A stretch of 64,000 bases of DNA from RZZS01 sp964498755 (GTDB lineage Bacteria; Pseudomonadota; Alphaproteobacteria; Micavibrionales; Micavibrionaceae): assembly GCA_964498755.1 (NCBI GenBank), contig CAZCIB010000008.1, positions 1 through 64,000 of the forward strand, given 5' to 3'. A program made the translations under genes and the position numbers. Below, in pieces: positions 61,200 to 64,000 of the stretch (position 1 is the first letter of the stretch; every line of letters starts with the position of its first letter). Below the pieces are notes generated by a model. That model saw nothing but the letters and a program-made list of their open reading frames with translations, made no database searches and was not told the DNA's origin.

Positions 61200-62201
61200 C
61201 TATCTGTACTTGTCCTCATAGGCCATGAAATCCTGAACGTATTTGCGGATGCCTTCCTCAAGCTCCGTAAAAGGCTTGTCGTATCCTTTCTCCCGAAGCT
61301 TGGAAATATCGGCCTCGGTGTAATACTGGTATTTCTCGCGCAAATGCACCGGCATATCGATATAGCTGATTTTCGGCGCGACGCCAGCCGCGGAAAAAGT
61401 CGCCTCGGCCAGGTCCGTAAAGCTGCGCCCCTTGCCTGTGCCGACATTGAACAGGCCGTTAATCTCCGGATTTTCAAACAACCAGAGCATGACGGAGACG
61501 CAGTCGTCCACATATACAAAATCGCGCGTTTGCCCTCCATCCTGGTAATCCGGCCGGTGCGATTTAAAGAGCTTGGCGCTCGCCCCGGCGACAATCTGCG
61601 GATAGAGCTTGCAAACGACGCTCATCATATCGCCCTTGTGATATTCATTCGGGCCATAAACATTAAAAAATTTAAGCCCCGCCCATTGACGCGGCGCGGG
61701 CTCTTTCAGCGCTTTTTCCTCACCATAAACGATGCTGGAAATACGCCGGTCAAATAGATGCTTGGACCAGCCATACGGGTTTAACGGACGCAGTCGCGCC
61801 AGCTCATCGGGCGTTTCAAAGTCCTTGAACCCTTCTGTTCCGTCACCGTATGTCGCGGCAGAAGACGCGTAGATCAGGCGCGTATCGTTGCGGGCGCACC
61901 ATTTCCACAGCTCGCGCGACAATGTAAAATTATTGGCGATGATCAGGTCGGCGTCTTTTTCCGTGGTCGATGAAATAGCCCCCATGTGAAAAATCGTGTC
62001 GACGTCGCTTTTATGAAGTTCCAGATATTCGAAAAGTTTTTCCGGTCTGACAATGTCCCGGATGCCGCGCTTGGAGATGTTCCGCCATTTGTCTTCCGAG
62101 CCGAGCCAGTCGCAAATAACAAGATCGCGCGAATAATTTTCTTCAAGGGCCGCCGCAAGGTTAGAGCCTATAAACCCCGTACCGCCTGTCACTATGATCA
62201 T
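61200..62201 (-). CDS. hldD: ADP-L-glycero-D-manno-heptose 6-epimerase
   Basis: HldD epimerises ADP-heptose for the LPS inner core. The 333-residue extended short-chain reductase has the NADP site IIVTGGTGFIGSNLAAAL, the active-site region YASSAATYGDG and the tyrosine-lysine pair in NPYGWSKHLFD. The C-terminal part is NVGTGKGRSFTDLAEATF. Its length is slightly above the E. coli form. It fits with the LPS-type genes at 3349-5514. Confidence 0.93.
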   Translation of the reverse strand: MIIVTGGTGFIGSNLAAALEENYSRDLVICDWLGSEDKWRNISKRGIRDIVRPEKLFEYLELHKSDVDTIFHMGAISSTTEKDADLIIANNFTLSRELWKWCARNDTRLIYASSAATYGDGTEGFKDFETPDELARLRPLNPYGWSKHLFDRRISSIVYGEEKALKEPAPRQWAGLKFFNVYGPNEYHKGDMMSVVCKLYPQIVAGASAKLFKSHRPDYQDGGQTRDFVYVDDCVSVMLWLFENPEINGLFNVGTGKGRSFTDLAEATFSAAGVAPKISYIDMPVHLREKYQYYTEADISKLREKGYDKPFTELEEGIRKYVQDFMAYEDKYR

Positions 62202-62337
62202 CAGCCGAATCCTTTTCCATTCTAACTACATTGAAACAGTACCCGAAAAGTCTGTACGCCACCTTAATACAACTTTCCCGGCAAGGAAATCTGTCTTGAA
62301 ATCTTTTTGCGATACGTGCTAGGAAGTTTGGCTTGAT

Positions 62338-62604
62338 ATGAAAGCGCGCGCAAACGACAGATTAAACGCACTAAAAGATGATCTTTCCACAATGGCGGGG
62401 AGCGCGTTTCAGCTCGGCTCATCCATAAGGCGGCGTCTTGTTAAAGAAAAAGACGTCTGCATGGCCAACATGGCCGACCGGGCCGGATTTGTTCCCAGAG
62501 AAGATTTTGAAGAAATGCGCGAGATGCTTTACGTTTTGCGCGTCGAGCACGAAGAGTTGAAAAAACAAGTCGAGACCTTAAAAAAAGCGAATAAAAAGAA
62601 ATAA
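62338..62604 (+). CDS. accessory factor UbiK / BMFP family protein
   Basis: The product is an 88-residue BMFP/UbiK family protein (PF04380). An amphipathic N-terminus (AFQLGSSIRRRLVKEKDV) precedes a C-terminal trimeric coiled coil, FEEMREMLYVLRVEHEELKKQ. UbiK supports ubiquinone synthesis in some proteobacteria. It is followed 3 bp later by a YbjN-type gene, then proC. Confidence 0.86.
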   Translation: MKARANDRLNALKDDLSTMAGSAFQLGSSIRRRLVKEKDVCMANMADRAGFVPREDFEEMREMLYVLRVEHEELKKQVETLKKANKKK

Positions 62605-62607
62605 TTT

Positions 62608-63108
62608 ATGGCCGAACCGGAAATTTACGAATACGCGGGAAATCCACTGGATAACGTCGAGGAAGTTCTGTCCGCGCACAGATGGGCGTTCAATCGCACC
62701 GGACAGGACGAGCTTTTTGTTGACGTCTCGGGCCGCTTTGGCAATTACCGGATTTTATTCATATGGCAGGACCAGTACGAATCCATGCAAATGTCGTGTT
62801 ACTATGACTTTGCCGTTCACGATGAAAACCTGGTCCGACTTCCGGACACGCTGATGGCCCTGAACAACCAGTCATGGCTCGGGCATTTTGATATGGATCC
62901 GAAGGGCAATTATCCCTGCTTCCGCTATAACTGCCTTTTTAAGGGTCAGACTTCCCTGAACGCCTCCGAACAGATTGAAGAGCTGGTTGAAATCGCCCTC
63001 TCGGAATGTGAACGCCAAAGCGCCGTGTTTCAGGTACTGGCCCAGCCGCATCATGCGAATGACGCGCATGTAAAGCTCGCCCTCATGAGCGTTGACGGCG
63101 AATGTTGA
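62608..63108 (+). CDS. YbjN-domain protein
   Basis: The product is a 166-residue protein of the YbjN type (PF10722), a type III secretion chaperone-like fold. It has FNRTGQDELFVDVSGRFG and NYRILFIWQDQYESMQMSCY, then DTLMALNNQSWLGHFDMD. The function is unknown; YbjN is linked to motility and stress. It lies in the conserved alphaproteobacterial ubiK-ybjN-proC order. proC starts 10 bp after its stop. Confidence 0.85.
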   Translation: MAEPEIYEYAGNPLDNVEEVLSAHRWAFNRTGQDELFVDVSGRFGNYRILFIWQDQYESMQMSCYYDFAVHDENLVRLPDTLMALNNQSWLGHFDMDPKGNYPCFRYNCLFKGQTSLNASEQIEELVEIALSECERQSAVFQVLAQPHHANDAHVKLALMSVDGEC

Positions 63109-63118
63109 GAGGCCCGCC

Positions 63119-63931
63119 ATGCCGGATATGACAATCGCCCTGATTGGCTGCGGGAAGATGGGCGGCGCTCTTTTAGAGAGCTGGCCTGGTCAGAACGCGG
63201 GTTATAATTTCATCGTTTTTGATCCCGGCGCCGACCCGCGAAATCCTCTTTTTCAAAAGGCGGAACTTTTTAAAGATACGGAAGGTTTTGAAAATCCGCT
63301 GCGCTCGGCCGATATTTTGGTCCTCGCCGTCAAGCCGCAAATCATGGACGAGGCTTGCGCCGGCATTGCCGGCTTTGTAAAACCGGACGCGCTGGTTATC
63401 TCCATCGCTGCGGGCAAAGAAAGCCGCAACATTCAGAAACTGTTTTCAAAAGATCAGCCTGTAATCCGGGTAATGCCCAACACGCCCGCCGCTATCGGCA
63501 AAGGCATGAGCGCGCTTTACGCGACTGAAACCGTAACGCCGCGGCAAAAAGACATTGCCGCTAAACTCTTTAACGCGGCCGGCAAAACGGAATGGCTTGA
63601 AGATGAAGCACTTTTCGGCGCCATCACGGCCGTTTCAGGCAGCGGCCCGGCCTATTTCTTTTATTTCGCCGAATGCCTGACGCAGGCCGGGATCGAGGCC
63701 GGGTTAACGGAAGCAAGCGCGCGCGCGCTGGCGCGGGAGACCTTTATCGGCAGCGCCGCGCTTGCCGAACATGAAGCGGCGATCCCGCTCGAACAGCTCC
63801 GTAAAAACGTCACCAGCCCCGGCGGTACAACCGAAGCCGCGCTGACCCGGCTGATGGACGGCAGGTTAACGGACATTGTCGAAGACGCCATTACCGCCGC
63901 CGTCCAAAGAAGCAATGAACTAAGCGAATAG
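63119..63931 (+). CDS. proC: pyrroline-5-carboxylate reductase
   Basis: ProC reduces pyrroline-5-carboxylate to proline. The 270-residue product has the Rossmann start IALIGCGKMGGALLESW, the PNTPAAIGKGMSALY block, the AVSGSGPAYFFYFAE hinge and the C-terminal VTSPGGTTEAAL signature. I chose the ATG at 63119, with GAGAGG six bases upstream. Confidence 0.96.
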   Translation: MPDMTIALIGCGKMGGALLESWPGQNAGYNFIVFDPGADPRNPLFQKAELFKDTEGFENPLRSADILVLAVKPQIMDEACAGIAGFVKPDALVISIAAGKESRNIQKLFSKDQPVIRVMPNTPAAIGKGMSALYATETVTPRQKDIAAKLFNAAGKTEWLEDEALFGAITAVSGSGPAYFFYFAECLTQAGIEAGLTEASARALARETFIGSAALAEHEAAIPLEQLRKNVTSPGGTTEAALTRLMDGRLTDIVEDAITAAVQRSNELSE

Positions 63932-64000
63932 TTACTTCCGCCCGCGCGTACCCAGCCCGATATCCTTGGCGAGACGGCTTCGCTGGCGCGCATAATTCGG
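63932..64000 (-). CDS. C-terminal end of a CDS running off the window
   Basis: The last 22 codons of a minus-strand gene are present. The tail is rich in basic residues, YARQRSRLAKDIGLGTRGRK, and ends in TAA at 63932-63934. The gene ends one base after the proC stop (convergent). It is too short to name. Confidence 0.6.
   Translation of the reverse strand, partial: PNYARQRSRLAKDIGLGTRGRK

Noticed and set aside
63661..63993. 110-codon minus-strand frame at the window end
   Set aside because: Antisense to proC; the real minus-strand gene here ends in another frame at 63932.

Overview
The window is a stretch of alphaproteobacterial chromosome of moderately high GC. I infer the class from gene order and gene types. 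These include rplY-pth-ychF-prs, lgt-midA-pgeF-hldD and ubiK-ybjN-proC, a YdcH/DUF465 gene, a transglutaminase-like BTLCP protease, two tandem bacterial-PH proteins and two-domain TcpQ-type envelope proteins. I cannot go safely below class level. The sequence is a draft assembly. A 100-N gap (34863-34962) cuts the ferredoxin gene fdxA, and the 55 bases on each side of it are identical, so the gap is almost certainly a scaffolding artefact. There are no transposases, phage genes, rRNA genes or CRISPR arrays. One tRNA gene, tRNA-Gly(CCC), is present.

Layout. 1-1035: three small unknown genes. 1035-6273: parC, a family 25 glycosyltransferase, an O-antigen ligase-like polymerase and a BTLCP protease. 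6267-10185: recO, nadX, a histidine phosphatase, folP and folK. 10248-13467: cell-wall enzymes (a Tat-exported DUF882/M15 peptidase and a YcbB-type L,D-transpeptidase) and an unknown gene. 13479-21252: ilvD, two PH-domain membrane proteins, pfk, DUF465, purE-purK and fumC. 21681-31237: a large envelope block with an AsmA-family protein, a cyclic-nucleotide-binding protein, a 1123-residue periplasmic coiled-coil protein and a TcpQ-domain protein. The last two share an N-terminal domain. 31372-36571: prfB with its programmed +1 frameshift, a PfpI-like protein, a ferredoxin reductase facing fdxA, an XRE regulator and an Ldh2-type dehydrogenase. 36616-43616: tRNA-Gly, an OmpA-family lipoprotein, apaG, trkH, a lipoprotein/GST-like pair, hslO, an ABC-2 permease and recX. 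43588-51034: a PAS histidine kinase, an EnvZ/OmpR pair, ilvE and an inserted P450 gene. 51204-58248: ychF, a HEPN/MNT toxin-antitoxin pair, pth, a broken GNAT gene, rplY, prs and a putative zinc protease. 58250-64000: pgeF, midA, lgt, hldD, ubiK, ybjN, proC and the tail of one more gene.

The most unusual signal lies between the genes. About ten intergenic elements share one architecture. Each arm is built from four to seven tandem copies of a short word with a fixed period of 7, 8 or 9 bp. The second arm is the approximate reverse complement of the first, and the element sits within a few bases of a start or stop codon. The word differs from locus to locus but falls into three classes (7-bp ACGAG-type, 8-bp AGCKMAWM-type, 9-bp CAGAG/CAGCG-type). 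One element forms the ompR stop/envZ start junction, and two others fill the space between divergent gene starts. At least four further palindrome families are also present, and one copy is inserted in frame inside recO.

A second notable feature is the P450 gene between ilvE and ychF. It is flanked by two 65-bp copies of the ilvE 3' end, as if a cassette had integrated there and carried a replacement gene end.
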